Translations under genes and position numbers: made by a program | Notes under the pieces: generated by a model | The model's input: the letters and a program-made list of their open reading frames with translations, nothing else | What the model was told of the DNA's origin: nothing | The model's database searches: none | Assembly: GCF_007595705.1 (NCBI RefSeq) | Contig: NZ_NISY01000001.1 | Location: 1,116,001-1,180,000 of the forward strand | Direction: 5' to 3' | Length of the DNA: 64,000 nucleotides | Source: Streptomyces sp. SAJ15 | GTDB lineage: Bacteria > Actinomycetota > Actinomycetes > Streptomycetales > Streptomycetaceae | Shown here: piece after piece, positions 1-7,007 of the stretch | How the letters are laid out: each line of letters starts with the position of its first letter | Position numbering within the stretch: position 1 is the first letter of the stretch

Positions 1-148
1 CGCCGGAACCGGATCCGGCGTCGGAGCCGCGGTCGCCCGGCGTCAATCCGGTGGACTGGGCGCGCTGGGGCGAGGAGCCGCGGTCGGACCCACCGCGCGG
101 CTCCGGATCCGCCGAAGCGCTGCCTTCCCTCTTGAAACGTCCCTGCAC
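1..148 (-). CDS. cvnA: Conservon sensor kinase CvnA, N-terminal start only (truncated by window edge)
   Basis: Reading the minus strand from a GTG at 146-148 gives MQGRFKREGS followed by a stretch rich in S, G, D, P and R that stays open to the window edge (49 codons). From memory of the family, Streptomyces CvnA proteins start in this style: a short basic MQGR-type head and a disordered region before membrane and histidine-kinase domains, none of which is visible here. CvnA is the membrane sensor kinase-like first gene of a conservon (CvnA, Roadblock-type CvnB, DUF742 CvnC, GTPase CvnD). The gene diverges from the small ORF at 718. The same stretch is also open on the plus strand, but without a plausible end. 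The identification rests on a short N-terminus plus gene neighbourhood, so it is moderate. Confidence 0.55.
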   Translation of the reverse strand, partial: MQGRFKREGSASADPEPRGGSDRGSSPQRAQSTGLTPGDRGSDAGSGSG

Positions 149-632
149 TAGCGTCGCAACCTCTGGACCAGGCGCTTCACCGGAGACCGGCGAAACGGTG
201 TCGAGTCGATGGGGACCGCGGCCCCCCGTAGCGGTCGTGAGTGACCGGCGCGCTCACCTTTCGTTCGAGAGGAGGAGCCACCGCCGCTCGGCGCCATTCT
301 CGTGCGCCCCCTGCGCGCCGGCTGAATCTTGCGGCGGTGCTGGGAATTCCAGCACAGGGCCGGATGCATCAACAAGGGCGAGTGGTGCGGACATGACGGG
401 CGTGACGCTCAGTATGGGAGTCATTACCGGACGTAGAAAGTCATGTCTCCGATAACGGACTTTTGCCCGCGAGTTGCTCGTCATGGCCTGGTGTCCCGGT
501 AGTCATGATCAAGAGCGGAACGTCAGGTTCAGGTGTGCAATGTCCGTTTCATTCGGTTGAGTTGGCCGCCTTTTATGTCGCATTTGCCCGTGACGTCGTG
601 AGGAAACTCACACGTTCCACATGAGTTCTTCT
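149..632. other. Divergent intergenic region between cvnA and the small peptide gene
   Basis: About 480 bases without a convincing gene; open frames here lack codon bias. From about 340 onward the DNA is clearly less GC-rich than its surroundings, as expected for promoter DNA serving the leftward kinase gene and the rightward small ORF. No RNA gene recognised. Confidence 0.5.
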
Positions 633-663
633 TTGTATGCGTGGGCATGGGCGCGTCTAGCCT
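633..663 (+). promoter_or_regulatory. Candidate promoter of the 59-residue peptide gene
   Basis: TTGTAT (633-638) and TAGCCT (658-663) resemble a housekeeping -35/-10 pair with a 19-nt spacer. The palindrome at 669-687 would then lie across the transcription start. Confidence 0.35.
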
Positions 664-668
664 GACGC

Positions 669-687
669 TTTACACAACCCGTGTAAA
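669..687. promoter_or_regulatory. Perfect palindromic operator candidate
   Basis: TTTACAC-AACCC-GTGTAAA is a perfect 7-bp inverted repeat with a 5-nt centre, 30 nt before the start codon of the 59-residue ORF. It lies just downstream of a possible -10 box, a position typical of repressor sites. The cognate regulator is not identifiable. Confidence 0.5.
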
Positions 688-717
688 CGACAAAGAGGCA
701 ATGGGGGGAGAACCCGA

Positions 718-897
718 ATGAAGACGACGATGATGATCCGCAACATAGCCAATCCCCGCCGCACCACGCTGGCACACCTCACGGACGCCGAGGAGCTCCT
801 GGTCGCCCCCGCCGACCGTCCGGAGCACCCGGTCGAGCTGCCGACGCAGACCGCGAACCCCAGGCGCACCGTGCTGATGGAGGCCCCCACCGGCTGA
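718..897 (+). CDS. Unknown 59-residue peptide with a duplicated NPRRT motif
   Basis: ATG at 718 follows a strong GGGGGAG ribosome site at about 8 nt. The product of 59 residues starts MKTTMMIRNIANPRRTTL and ends with NPRRTVLMEAPTG. The heptad NPRRTTL (residues 12-18) recurs as NPRRTVL near residues 47-53, separated by an acidic, proline-rich middle (AEELLVAPADRPEHPVELP). There is no signal peptide, no membrane segment and no cysteine. Codon third positions are strongly G/C, supporting a real gene. I do not recognise the family. The operator-like palindrome in front suggests regulated expression. It could be a small regulatory peptide or a modified-peptide precursor, but no maturation enzyme is adjacent. 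Confidence 0.6.
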   Translation: MKTTMMIRNIANPRRTTLAHLTDAEELLVAPADRPEHPVELPTQTANPRRTVLMEAPTG

Positions 898-934
898 CGG
901 GCCGCCTCGCCGACCGGGCGGCCGTGCGCCCCCG

Positions 935-973
935 CGAGATAGCCTGAAGCGTCAGTCCCCGTCAGCTATCTCG
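935..973. promoter_or_regulatory. Inverted repeat over a putative -10 box before the FAH-gltX pair
   Basis: CGAGATAGC (935-943) and GCTATCTCG (965-973) form a perfect 9-bp inverted repeat with a 21-nt spacer. The left arm overlaps TAGCCT (940-945), a possible -10 box, so this may be an operator. It could instead be a terminator stem for the small upstream ORF, but no T-run follows. Confidence 0.4.
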
Positions 974-990
974 AAGGGCGCCAGCTTCCC

Positions 991-1752
991 GTGCGCATCG
1001 CCAGATTCTCCATCGATGGCAACGTCGCCTACGGTGTGGTCGAGGGCGAGACCCTCGACATCATCAAGGGCATCCCCTACGGCGACTTCGAACGCTCGGG
1101 CACCAAGATCCCGCTGGACAAGGTCCGCCTGCTGTCGCCGGTCCTGCCCAACAAGATCGTCGCGATCGGCCGCAACTACGCCGAGCACGCCGCCGAGCTG
1201 GGCCACGAGGTCCCCGAGGTCCCGGTCGCCTTCTTCAAGCCGTCGACCGCCGTGGTCGGCCCCGGCGACCCCATCGTCTACCCCTCCTTCTCCTCCGAGG
1301 TGCACCACGAGGCCGAGCTGGCCGTGGTCATCGGACGGATGTGCCGCGAGGTCCCTCGCGAGCGGGTGAAGGACGTCATCCTCGGCTACACCTGCGCCAA
1401 CGACGTCACCGCGCGCGACGTGCAGCGCCGGGAGGCGCAGTGGGCCCGCGCCAAGGGCTTCGACACCTCCTGCCCACTGGGCCCCTGGGTGGAGACCGAC
1501 CTCGACCCGCGCGACCTGACCGTCATGTGCACCGTCAACGGTGAGCAGCGCCAGCTGGGCCGCACGGGCGAGATGGTGCGCACGGTCGAGGACCTGATCG
1601 TGCACATCACCGAGGCGATGACGCTGCTCCCGGGCGACGTCATCCTCACCGGCACCCCGGCGGGCGTCGGACCCCTCAACGTCGGCGACGAGGTCGCCGT
1701 CACCATCGAAGGCATCGGCACTCTCACCAACAAGGTGATCAAGCGTGGCTAG
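991..1752 (+). CDS. Fumarylacetoacetate hydrolase-family protein
   Basis: 253 residues of the FAH superfamily, probably a cytosolic divalent-metal-dependent C-C bond hydrolase or decarboxylase acting on a 2-oxo acid (fumarylpyruvate hydrolase-like or oxaloacetate decarboxylase-like). The metal-binding pattern is visible: HHEAEL with E107 and E109, and ND at 137-138 in [11 protein letters not shown]. The fold begins after a ~50-residue N-terminal domain at [17 protein letters not shown], and TGTPAGVGP near the C-terminus is also typical. GTG at 991 is chosen because the reading frame starts [10 protein letters not shown] as is usual for the family. The last 8 nt overlap gltX, so the two are probably co-transcribed and translationally coupled. 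The exact substrate cannot be told from sequence. Confidence 0.9.
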   Translation: MRIARFSIDGNVAYGVVEGETLDIIKGIPYGDFERSGTKIPLDKVRLLSPVLPNKIVAIGRNYAEHAAELGHEVPEVPVAFFKPSTAVVGPGDPIVYPSFSSEVHHEAELAVVIGRMCREVPRERVKDVILGYTCANDVTARDVQRREAQWARAKGFDTSCPLGPWVETDLDPRDLTVMCTVNGEQRQLGRTGEMVRTVEDLIVHITEAMTLLPGDVILTGTPAGVGPLNVGDEVAVTIEGIGTLTNKVIKRG

Positions 1753-3250
1753 CGCATCCGCAGCATCCCCTGCTCCCTCCGCGTCTCCCGTACGCGTCCG
1801 CTTCTGTCCCTCGCCGACCGGCAACCCGCATGTGGGTCTGGTCCGCACCGCCCTCTTCAACTGGGCCTTCGCCCGCCACCACGGCGGCACCCTGGTCTTC
1901 CGCATCGAGGACACCGACGCCGCCCGCGACTCCGAGGAGTCCTACGAGCAGCTGCTGGACGCGATGCGCTGGCTGGGCTTCGACTGGGACGAGGGGCCGG
2001 AGATCGGCGGCCCGCACGCGCCGTACCGCCAGTCGCAGCGCATGGACATCTACGCCGACGTGGCCGCCAAGCTGCTGGCCGGCGGGTACGCCTACCGCTG
2101 CTACTGCACCGCCGAGGAGCTGGAGGAGCGCCGCGAGGCCGCCCGTGCGGCCGGCCGGGCCTCCGGCTACGACGGCCAGTGCCGCACCGTGGGCCCGGAG
2201 CGGGCCGCCGCCTACGAGGCCGAGGGTCGCCCCTCCATCGTGCGGTTCCGGATGCCGGACGAGCCGATCACCTTCACCGACCTGGTCCGCGGCGAGCTGA
2301 CCTTCACCCCGGAGAACGTGCCGGACTTCGGCATCGTCCGGGCCAACGGCGCCCCGCTCTACACGCTCGTCAACCCCGTCGACGACGCGCTGATGGAGAT
2401 CACCCATGTGCTGCGCGGCGAGGACCTGCTCTCCTCCACCCCGCGGCAGATCGCGCTCTACCGGGCGCTGACGGAGCTGGGCATCGCCAAGGGCGTCCCC
2501 GCCTTCGGCCACCTGCCGTACGTCATGGGCGAGGGCAACAAGAAGCTCTCCAAGCGCGACCCGCAGTCCTCGCTGAACCTCTACCGCGAGCGCGGCTTCC
2601 TTCCCGAGGGGCTGCTCAACTACCTGTCCCTGCTGGGCTGGTCGCTCGCGGCCGACCGCGACGTCTTCTCCATGGACGAGATGGTCGCGGCCTTCGATGT
2701 GACGGCCGTCAACGCCAACCCGGCCCGCTTCGACCTGAAGAAGGCCGAGTCGATCAACGCCGACCACATTCGGCGGCTGGACCCGGCGGCCTTCGTCGAG
2801 GCGTGCGCCCCCTGGCTCCAGGCCCCGCACGCCAACTGGGCCCCGGAGTCCTTCGACCGGGCCGCCTGGGAGGCGATCGCGCCGCACGCCCAGACCCGGC
2901 TGACGGTCCTCTCCGACATCACCGCCAATGTGGACTTCCTCTTCCTCGACGAGCCGGTCGAGGACGAGGCGTCCTGGCAGAAGGCGATGAAGGAGGGCTC
3001 CGAGGCGCTGCTGCGCACCGCCCGCGCCAAGCTCGCCGACGCCGAGTGGACCGCCGACGCCCTCAAGGAGGCCGTCGTCGCCGCCGGCGAGGAGCACGGC
3101 CTGAAGCTCGGCAAGGCCCAGGCGCCGGTCCGTGTCGCCGTCACCGGCCGCACCGTGGGCCTGCCGCTGTTCGAGTCCCTTGAGGTGCTCGGCAGGGACC
3201 GCACGCTGGCCCGCGTCGACGCGGCGCTGGCCAAGCTGAGCGCGGCCTGA
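1745..3250 (+). CDS. gltX: Glutamyl-tRNA synthetase
   Basis: 501-residue class I aminoacyl-tRNA synthetase that attaches glutamate to tRNA-Glu in the cytosol. The HIGH-equivalent PTGNPHVG lies at residues 24-31 and the KMSKS-equivalent KLSKR at 267-271. A C-terminal anticodon-binding half follows (about 330-501). GTG at 1745 overlaps the end of the upstream hydrolase gene. Actinobacteria generally use a non-discriminating GluRS that also mischarges tRNA-Gln, which GatCAB then amidates (known of the group, not shown here). Two tRNA-Gln and three tRNA-Glu genes lie directly downstream, consistent with that role. Confidence 0.97.
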   Translation: MASASAASPAPSASPVRVRFCPSPTGNPHVGLVRTALFNWAFARHHGGTLVFRIEDTDAARDSEESYEQLLDAMRWLGFDWDEGPEIGGPHAPYRQSQRMDIYADVAAKLLAGGYAYRCYCTAEELEERREAARAAGRASGYDGQCRTVGPERAAAYEAEGRPSIVRFRMPDEPITFTDLVRGELTFTPENVPDFGIVRANGAPLYTLVNPVDDALMEITHVLRGEDLLSSTPRQIALYRALTELGIAKGVPAFGHLPYVMGEGNKKLSKRDPQSSLNLYRERGFLPEGLLNYLSLLGWSLAADRDVFSMDEMVAAFDVTAVNANPARFDLKKAESINADHIRRLDPAAFVEACAPWLQAPHANWAPESFDRAAWEAIAPHAQTRLTVLSDITANVDFLFLDEPVEDEASWQKAMKEGSEALLRTARAKLADAEWTADALKEAVVAAGEEHGLKLGKAQAPVRVAVTGRTVGLPLFESLEVLGRDRTLARVDAALAKLSAA

Positions 3251-3260
3251 AGTACTCGTT

Positions 3261-3289
3261 TTGGTGGCCCGTCCACCATCGGGTAATGT
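3261..3289 (+). promoter_or_regulatory. Candidate promoter for the tRNA cluster
   Basis: TTGGTG (3261-3266) and TAATGT (3284-3289) are separated by 17 nt, just after the gltX stop. A hairpin at 3349-3362 lies between this promoter and the first tRNA. Confidence 0.4.
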
Positions 3290-3348
3290 TCTTCCTGCGC
3301 CGGACGGAACGGGCCGAGAGGCCGGGCCGGAAAGCGCAGCCAAACAAA

Positions 3349-3370
3349 ACCCCCTCGGGGGTGGCGTTTT
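3349..3370 (+). terminator. Hairpin with T-run between gltX and the tRNA cluster
   Basis: ACCCC(3349-3353) pairs with GGGGT(3358-3362) around a CTCG loop, followed within a few bases by TTTT (3367-3370). It can end gltX transcription. It sits only a few bases before the first tRNA-Gln, so it may be partly read through or act on the pre-tRNA leader. Confidence 0.45.
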
Positions 3371-3372
3371 GG

Positions 3373-3444
3373 TGGGGTATGGTGTAATTGGCAGCACGAG
3401 TGATTCTGGTTCACTTAGTCTAGGTTCGAGTCCTGGTACCCCAG
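3373..3444 (+). tRNA. tRNA-Gln (CTG)
   Basis: 72 nt. Acceptor TGGGGTA pairs with TACCCCA. The anticodon stem AGTGA/TCACT holds loop TTCTGGT with anticodon CTG. The T arm has TTCGAGT. The 3' CCA is not encoded. First gene of a five-tRNA cluster behind gltX. Confidence 0.95.
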
Positions 3445-3485
3445 CAAGAGATCCTTCATGGATCTCTTGTCCTCAGCAGGACCAA

Positions 3486-3558
3486 GCCCCCGTTGTGTAG
3501 CGGCCTAGCACGCTGCCCTCTCAAGGCAGTAGCGCCGGTTCGAATCCGGTCGGGGGTA
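3486..3558 (+). tRNA. tRNA-Glu (CTC)
   Basis: 73 nt. Acceptor GCCCCCG pairs with CGGGGGT. Anticodon stem CTGCC/GGCAG, loop CTCTCAA, anticodon CTC. T loop TTCGAAT. CCA not encoded. Its anticodon stem differs from the other two Glu copies by one compensated base pair (CTGCC/GGCAG instead of CCGCC/GGCGG). Confidence 0.95.
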
Positions 3559-3596
3559 CTGATCTCGAAGACCTTCGGGTCGATGGGATCGCTAGG

Positions 3597-3669
3597 GCCC
3601 CCGTTGTGTAGCGGCCTAGCACGCCGCCCTCTCAAGGCGGTAGCGCCGGTTCGAATCCGGTCGGGGGTA
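3597..3669 (+). tRNA. tRNA-Glu (CTC)
   Basis: 73 nt, identical to the first Glu copy except for the anticodon-stem pair (CCGCC/GGCGG). Anticodon CTC. CCA not encoded. Confidence 0.95.
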
Positions 3670-3682
3670 CTGGTTAATACCA

Positions 3683-3754
3683 TGGGCTATGGTGTAATTG
3701 GCAGCACGAGTGATTCTGGTTCATTTAGTCTAGGTTCGAGTCCTGGTAGCCCAG
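3683..3754 (+). tRNA. tRNA-Gln (CTG)
   Basis: 72 nt. Acceptor TGGGCTA/TAGCCCA shows a compensated change relative to the first Gln copy (TGGGGTA/TACCCCA). Anticodon CTG. CCA not encoded. Confidence 0.95.
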
Positions 3755-3775
3755 CGCAGTACCGCAGGTACTCAG

Positions 3776-3848
3776 GCCCCCGTTGTGTAGCGGCCTAGCA
3801 CGCCGCCCTCTCAAGGCGGTAGCGCCGGTTCGAATCCGGTCGGGGGTA
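3776..3848 (+). tRNA. tRNA-Glu (CTC)
   Basis: 73 nt, same sequence as the second Glu copy. It is the last gene of the cluster and is followed 7 nt later by a strong terminator. Confidence 0.95.
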
Positions 3849-3855
3849 CAGAAGG

Positions 3856-3891
3856 AAAAGAGCCCCTCCATTTCGATGGAGGGGCTCTTTT
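3856..3891. terminator. Strong bidirectional terminator after the tRNA cluster
   Basis: AAAAGAGCCCCTCCA (3856-3870), loop TTTCGA, and the complementary arm ending TCTTTT (3877-3891) form a perfect 15-bp stem with A- and T-tracts. It can stop the tRNA transcript rightward and the MerR gene leftward. Confidence 0.9.
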
Positions 3892-3895
3892 CGTT

Positions 3896-4537
3896 TCAGG
3901 TCCCGTCGTAGCGGCGGTGGGTCTCCTCGGTCTGCGCCAGCCGTCGCAGGCACTGCAGCACCGGCTCGTAGAGCACGGTCAGCGCCACGGCGGCCTCGAT
4001 CCGGCTTTCGGGCGGATAGGTCTCCACCAGATCCAGGTCGGCGACGGCCAGCTCGTCCGCGGCCCGCGCCTGGAGCAGCAGATGCTCCGTCTCGTGGGGG
4101 TAGCCCAGCCGGGCGAGCGTGGCGATGGCCGCCACCAGGGCCCGATAGGCGGGGGAGGTGTCCCCGTACGCGCGGCAGTGCTCCCAGCCCATCCGCTCCA
4201 GCAGGGCGTCCACCTGCTCGCTCGCCGCGGTCGTCGCCGGGGTCTCCGGCTCGGGCTCCGGCCCGTGCGGCAGCGCCCAGACCGCGGCGCCCAGCCGCCT
4301 GCTGATGTCCAGCGCCTCGTCCTCGGTGGCGGCGAGCACCTCGCGCGCGGTGGCCACGGGCATCCGGCCCACCTGGATCAGCGCCCGCACCAGCCGCAGC
4401 CGGCGCAGGTGCTCCTCGCCGTACTCCGCCTGGGTGGCGGTGATCCGCTCGCCCGGAGGCAGCAGCCCCTCCCGTAGGTAGTACTTGATCGTCGCGGTGG
4501 GCACTCCGCTCCGTGCACTCAACTCCGCCAGTCGCAT
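3896..4537 (-). CDS. MerR-family transcriptional regulator
   Basis: 213 residues. The N-terminus MRLAELSARSGVPTATIKYYLREGLLPPG is a classic MerR winged helix-turn-helix (residues 1-70), followed by a dimerisation helix and a C-terminal region (about 110-213) predicted helical, with no cysteine pair suggesting metal sensing. ATG at 4537 has an AAGAGGA ribosome site. It diverges from the DUF4188 gene, and repeated CTATC/GATAG motifs fill the gap between them, so it most likely controls that gene and itself. The inducer is unknown. Confidence 0.85.
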   Translation of the reverse strand: MRLAELSARSGVPTATIKYYLREGLLPPGERITATQAEYGEEHLRRLRLVRALIQVGRMPVATAREVLAATEDEALDISRRLGAAVWALPHGPEPEPETPATTAASEQVDALLERMGWEHCRAYGDTSPAYRALVAAIATLARLGYPHETEHLLLQARAADELAVADLDLVETYPPESRIEAAVALTVLYEPVLQCLRRLAQTEETHRRYDGT

Positions 4538-4566
4538 GTCCTCTTGCGCCTCCCATTGGACAGTGG

Positions 4567-4598
4567 CACTATCTAAGCATGGATAGCGGCGCTATCTA
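4567..4598. promoter_or_regulatory. Operator cluster between the MerR gene and DUF4188 gene
   Basis: CTATC (4569-4573), GATAGC (4582-4587) and GCTATC (4591-4596) form overlapping inverted repeats: CTATC-N8-GATAG and the perfect GATAGC-GGC-GCTATC. CTATCTAA also appears twice as a direct repeat (4569, 4592). The layout fits MerR-type binding within a shared promoter. Confidence 0.6.
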
Positions 4599-4643
4599 AC
4601 CCGGCGACGGGAGTCGTCGGAGTACTGCGTGAGGAGAGCGATC

Positions 4644-5132
4644 ATGAGCAGCAAGCCGATTCCCGGCCGGTACACCGCCGACGTCCAGGGCGACGTCACC
4701 GTCTTCCACATCGGGATGCGGTTCAACAGCTTCCGCGCCGTGCGCAGTTGGTGGCCGGTGTTCACCGCGATGCCGCGCATGCTCAAGGAGCTGTCGCAGG
4801 ACAAGGAGAGCGGGATGCTCGGCTATCAGCTGCTGCTGGGCTGGCCCCGACTGCTGTACGTCGTCCAGTACTGGGAGTCTCCCGAGAAGCTGCTGGCCTA
4901 CGCCGCCGACCAGGGCAAGGAGCACCGTCCCGCCTGGGCCGCCTTCAACCGCCGGCTCCGCGAGGGCAGGGGCAAGGTCGGCTTCTGGCACGAGACGTTC
5001 ATCTCTCGCCCCGGCTCGTACGAGAACGTCTACATCAACATGCCCCCCTTCGGCCTCGCCGCCGCCACCGGCGGCCCGGTCCCCGTCGCCCGCCGCGGCG
5101 AGCGCGCCGCCGACCGCCTCAAGCCCGCCTGA
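4644..5132 (+). CDS. DUF4188 monooxygenase-like protein
   Basis: 162 residues. ATG at 4644 is chosen because GAGGAG lies 7 nt upstream; a GTG at 4629 lacks such a site. The sequence (KPIPGRYTADVQGDVTVFHIGMRFN early, YWESPEKLLAYA in the middle, GFWHETF near residue 118) matches the DUF4188 family. This family is related to small ferredoxin-like alpha/beta-barrel monooxygenases and is often annotated as monooxygenase. There is no signal peptide, and the substrate is unknown. It pairs with the divergent MerR gene, suggesting an inducible detoxification function (inference). Confidence 0.8.
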   Translation: MSSKPIPGRYTADVQGDVTVFHIGMRFNSFRAVRSWWPVFTAMPRMLKELSQDKESGMLGYQLLLGWPRLLYVVQYWESPEKLLAYAADQGKEHRPAWAAFNRRLREGRGKVGFWHETFISRPGSYENVYINMPPFGLAAATGGPVPVARRGERAADRLKPA

Positions 5133-6152
5133 CGCCCCTGCCGCGGCGGCGTGCCGCGCGCCCGCCGTGCGCCGGACGACCCCCGCGCTACGAGTGCCGC
5201 CGCCGGCGCCGGGGGCTTCTCGTGGTCGGTGGTGGTGCGTGGTCGGTGGTGGTGCGGGTTCGGCCGTGGCGCGGGTTCTCGCCGTGGGGCGGCATTCGGC
5301 TCGGCCGACCGCGGCTCTCGTCTCGCGCCTTCGGCGCACAGAGAGCGGCTACGGCGAGGAAGGGGGCGGGCCTGCCGCCGTCGCCGTCTGTCGGCCGGTG
5401 GGTCGGAGTCGATGGACGAGGAGCGCGTTTCGCCGGGCATCCAGAGACCCTTCGCAGAGTCGTTTGACCTGGTGCTTGATACGCATCAAGCGATTCTGCA
5501 GGGACATACCGGGCCTCGCCGGGGACCGATCATGTCCATCGCCCGCCGAGCGTCAGACGGCGACGGCGACAGACTCCGGCCTTCCTTCCCGTAGCTGCCT
5601 TCTTTGCGCCGGAGGCGCGAGACGAGAGGTGCGGTCGGCCGGGCGCGATGCCGCCCCGTGGCGCGATGCCGGCCGTGCGGGTCGCCGGACGGCCGTCAGA
5701 CGGCGATGGCGCGTGGCCGCCCCCTCCCTCCCCGTTGTCGCCTTCCTTGCGCCGGAGGCGCGAGACGAGAGGTGCGGTCGGCCGGGCGCAATGCCGCCCC
5801 GTGGCGCGATGCCGGCCGTGCGGTCGCCAGGCGGCCGTCAGACGGCGATGGCGCGTGGCCGCCCCCTCCCTCCCCGTTGTCGCCTTCTTTGCGCCGGAGG
5901 CGCGAGACGAAAGCCGCGGTCGGCCGAGCCGAATGCCGCCCCACGGTGAGACGCCGCTCACGCAGTCGCCGGAATTCGACGCTGTCGACCCTCCCGGGCG
6001 CCTCAGGGTGCCTCGGGCGCGACAGGGCCCCTGCGCCGGCCCGCGCGGTGGCGGGCGGGCGCAGGGGCCCTGTGCTGTGGTTCCGGGCGGGCGGAAGCCC
6101 GAGGAGGGGCGGGTGTGGGCGGAAGCCCGAAGAGAGCCGACCTGGGCGGGGG
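5133..6152. repeat. 1 kb gap with a 143-bp direct repeat and an inverted copy
   Basis: No gene is supported between the DUF4188 gene and ndgR. A GC-rich unit beginning TGCGCCGGAGGCGCGAGACG starts at 5605, 5748 and 5890 (periods 143 and 142; the third copy is divergent after about 25 bp). An inverted copy lies at 5286-5338 and matches 5890-5942 on the opposite strand over 53 bp with about two mismatches. Both contain a GCGCC-TTCG/GGAG-GCGC mini-hairpin. Further GC hairpins around 6016-6072 (AGGGGCCCTGCG-like arms) may terminate transcription. Long open frames in several phases here are artefacts of repeat composition. Confidence 0.8.
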
Positions 6153-6869
6153 TCAGCCCGCGCGGCGGAGGGAGTCGCTCAGGCGGGCGGCGGCGTCGAT
6201 GACGGCCTGGGCGTGCATCCGGCCCGGGTGGCGGGTGAGTCGCTCGATGGGGCCGGAGACGGACACGGCGGCGACGACGCGGTTGGAGGGCCCGCGGACG
6301 GGCGCGGAGACCGAGGCCACCCCGGGCTCCCGCTCGCCGATGGACTGGGCCCAGCCCCGGCGCCGCACGCCCGACAGGGCCGTGGCGGTGAAGCGGGCGC
6401 CCTGGAGTCCGCGGTGCAGTCGCTCCGGCTCCTCCCAGGCCAGCAGCACCTGGGCGGCGGAGCCGGCCTTCATCGGCAGCGTGGAGCCCACCGGCACGGT
6501 GTCCCGCAGGCCGGACAGCCGCTCGGCCGCGGCCACGCAGATCCGCATGTCGCCCTGGCGGCGATAGAGCTGGGCGCTCTCGCCGGTCACGTCCCGTAGG
6601 TGAGTGAGCACCGGACCGGCCGTGGCCAGCAGCCGGTCCTCACCCGCCGCCGCGGCCAGCTCGGCCAGCCGCGGGCCCAGGATGAACCGGCCCTGCATGT
6701 CACGCGCCACCATCCGGTGGTGTTCCAGCGCCACCGCGAGCCGGTGCGCCGTGGGGCGCGCCAGCCCGGTCGCGCCGACCAGCCCGGCGAGGGTGGCCGG
6801 ACCGGACTCCAATGCGCTGAGAACCAGAGCCGCCTTGTCGAGAACGCCGACGCCGCTAGAGTTGTCCAT
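6153..6869 (-). CDS. ndgR: IclR-family regulator NdgR
   Basis: 238 residues. The ATG at 6869 ([20 protein letters not shown]) is the conserved NdgR start; an extension to 6890 is unlikely. The N-terminal winged helix (about 8-70, [15 protein letters not shown]) and the C-terminal IclR ligand domain are present. In Streptomyces NdgR controls leucine (leuCD) and other amino-acid pathway genes and affects differentiation and antibiotic production (known of the family). It diverges from leuC over a nested palindrome at 6879-6905, consistent with direct control of leuCD and autoregulation. Confidence 0.93.
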   Translation of the reverse strand: MDNSSGVGVLDKAALVLSALESGPATLAGLVGATGLARPTAHRLAVALEHHRMVARDMQGRFILGPRLAELAAAAGEDRLLATAGPVLTHLRDVTGESAQLYRRQGDMRICVAAAERLSGLRDTVPVGSTLPMKAGSAAQVLLAWEEPERLHRGLQGARFTATALSGVRRRGWAQSIGEREPGVASVSAPVRGPSNRVVAAVSVSGPIERLTRHPGRMHAQAVIDAAARLSDSLRRAG

Positions 6870-6878
6870 GCAACGATA

Positions 6879-6905
6879 CTTGCGTCTCACACTGTGAAAC
6901 GCAAG
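6879..6905. promoter_or_regulatory. Nested palindrome between ndgR and leuC, likely NdgR operator
   Basis: Outer arms CTTGCGT (6879-6885) and ACGCAAG (6899-6905) surround an inner perfect palindrome TCACA-C-TGTGA (6887-6897). Together they form a 27-bp near-perfect palindrome only 10 bp upstream of the ndgR start. Position and symmetry fit an IclR-type dimer/tetramer site. Confidence 0.65.
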
Positions 6906-7007
6906 TTCAATTTCCCAGCAGACCCGTCACTCTGTAATTGCGGCCCCGGGACCAGGGCTCGCAGGCTTCGAGATGGGCCGGCAAAGCCGCCGGCCGGAGG
7001 GAAAGCA

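Noticed and set aside
51..455. Open plus-strand frame at the left edge with 134 codons
   Set aside because: Codon bias ends near position 130 and no natural stop fits. The same stretch is explained by the minus-strand start of cvnA at 148.
3373..3848. tRNA cluster as an integration site
   Set aside because: No integrase and no flanking direct repeat of a tRNA 3' end is visible; the duplicated sequences are the tRNAs themselves.
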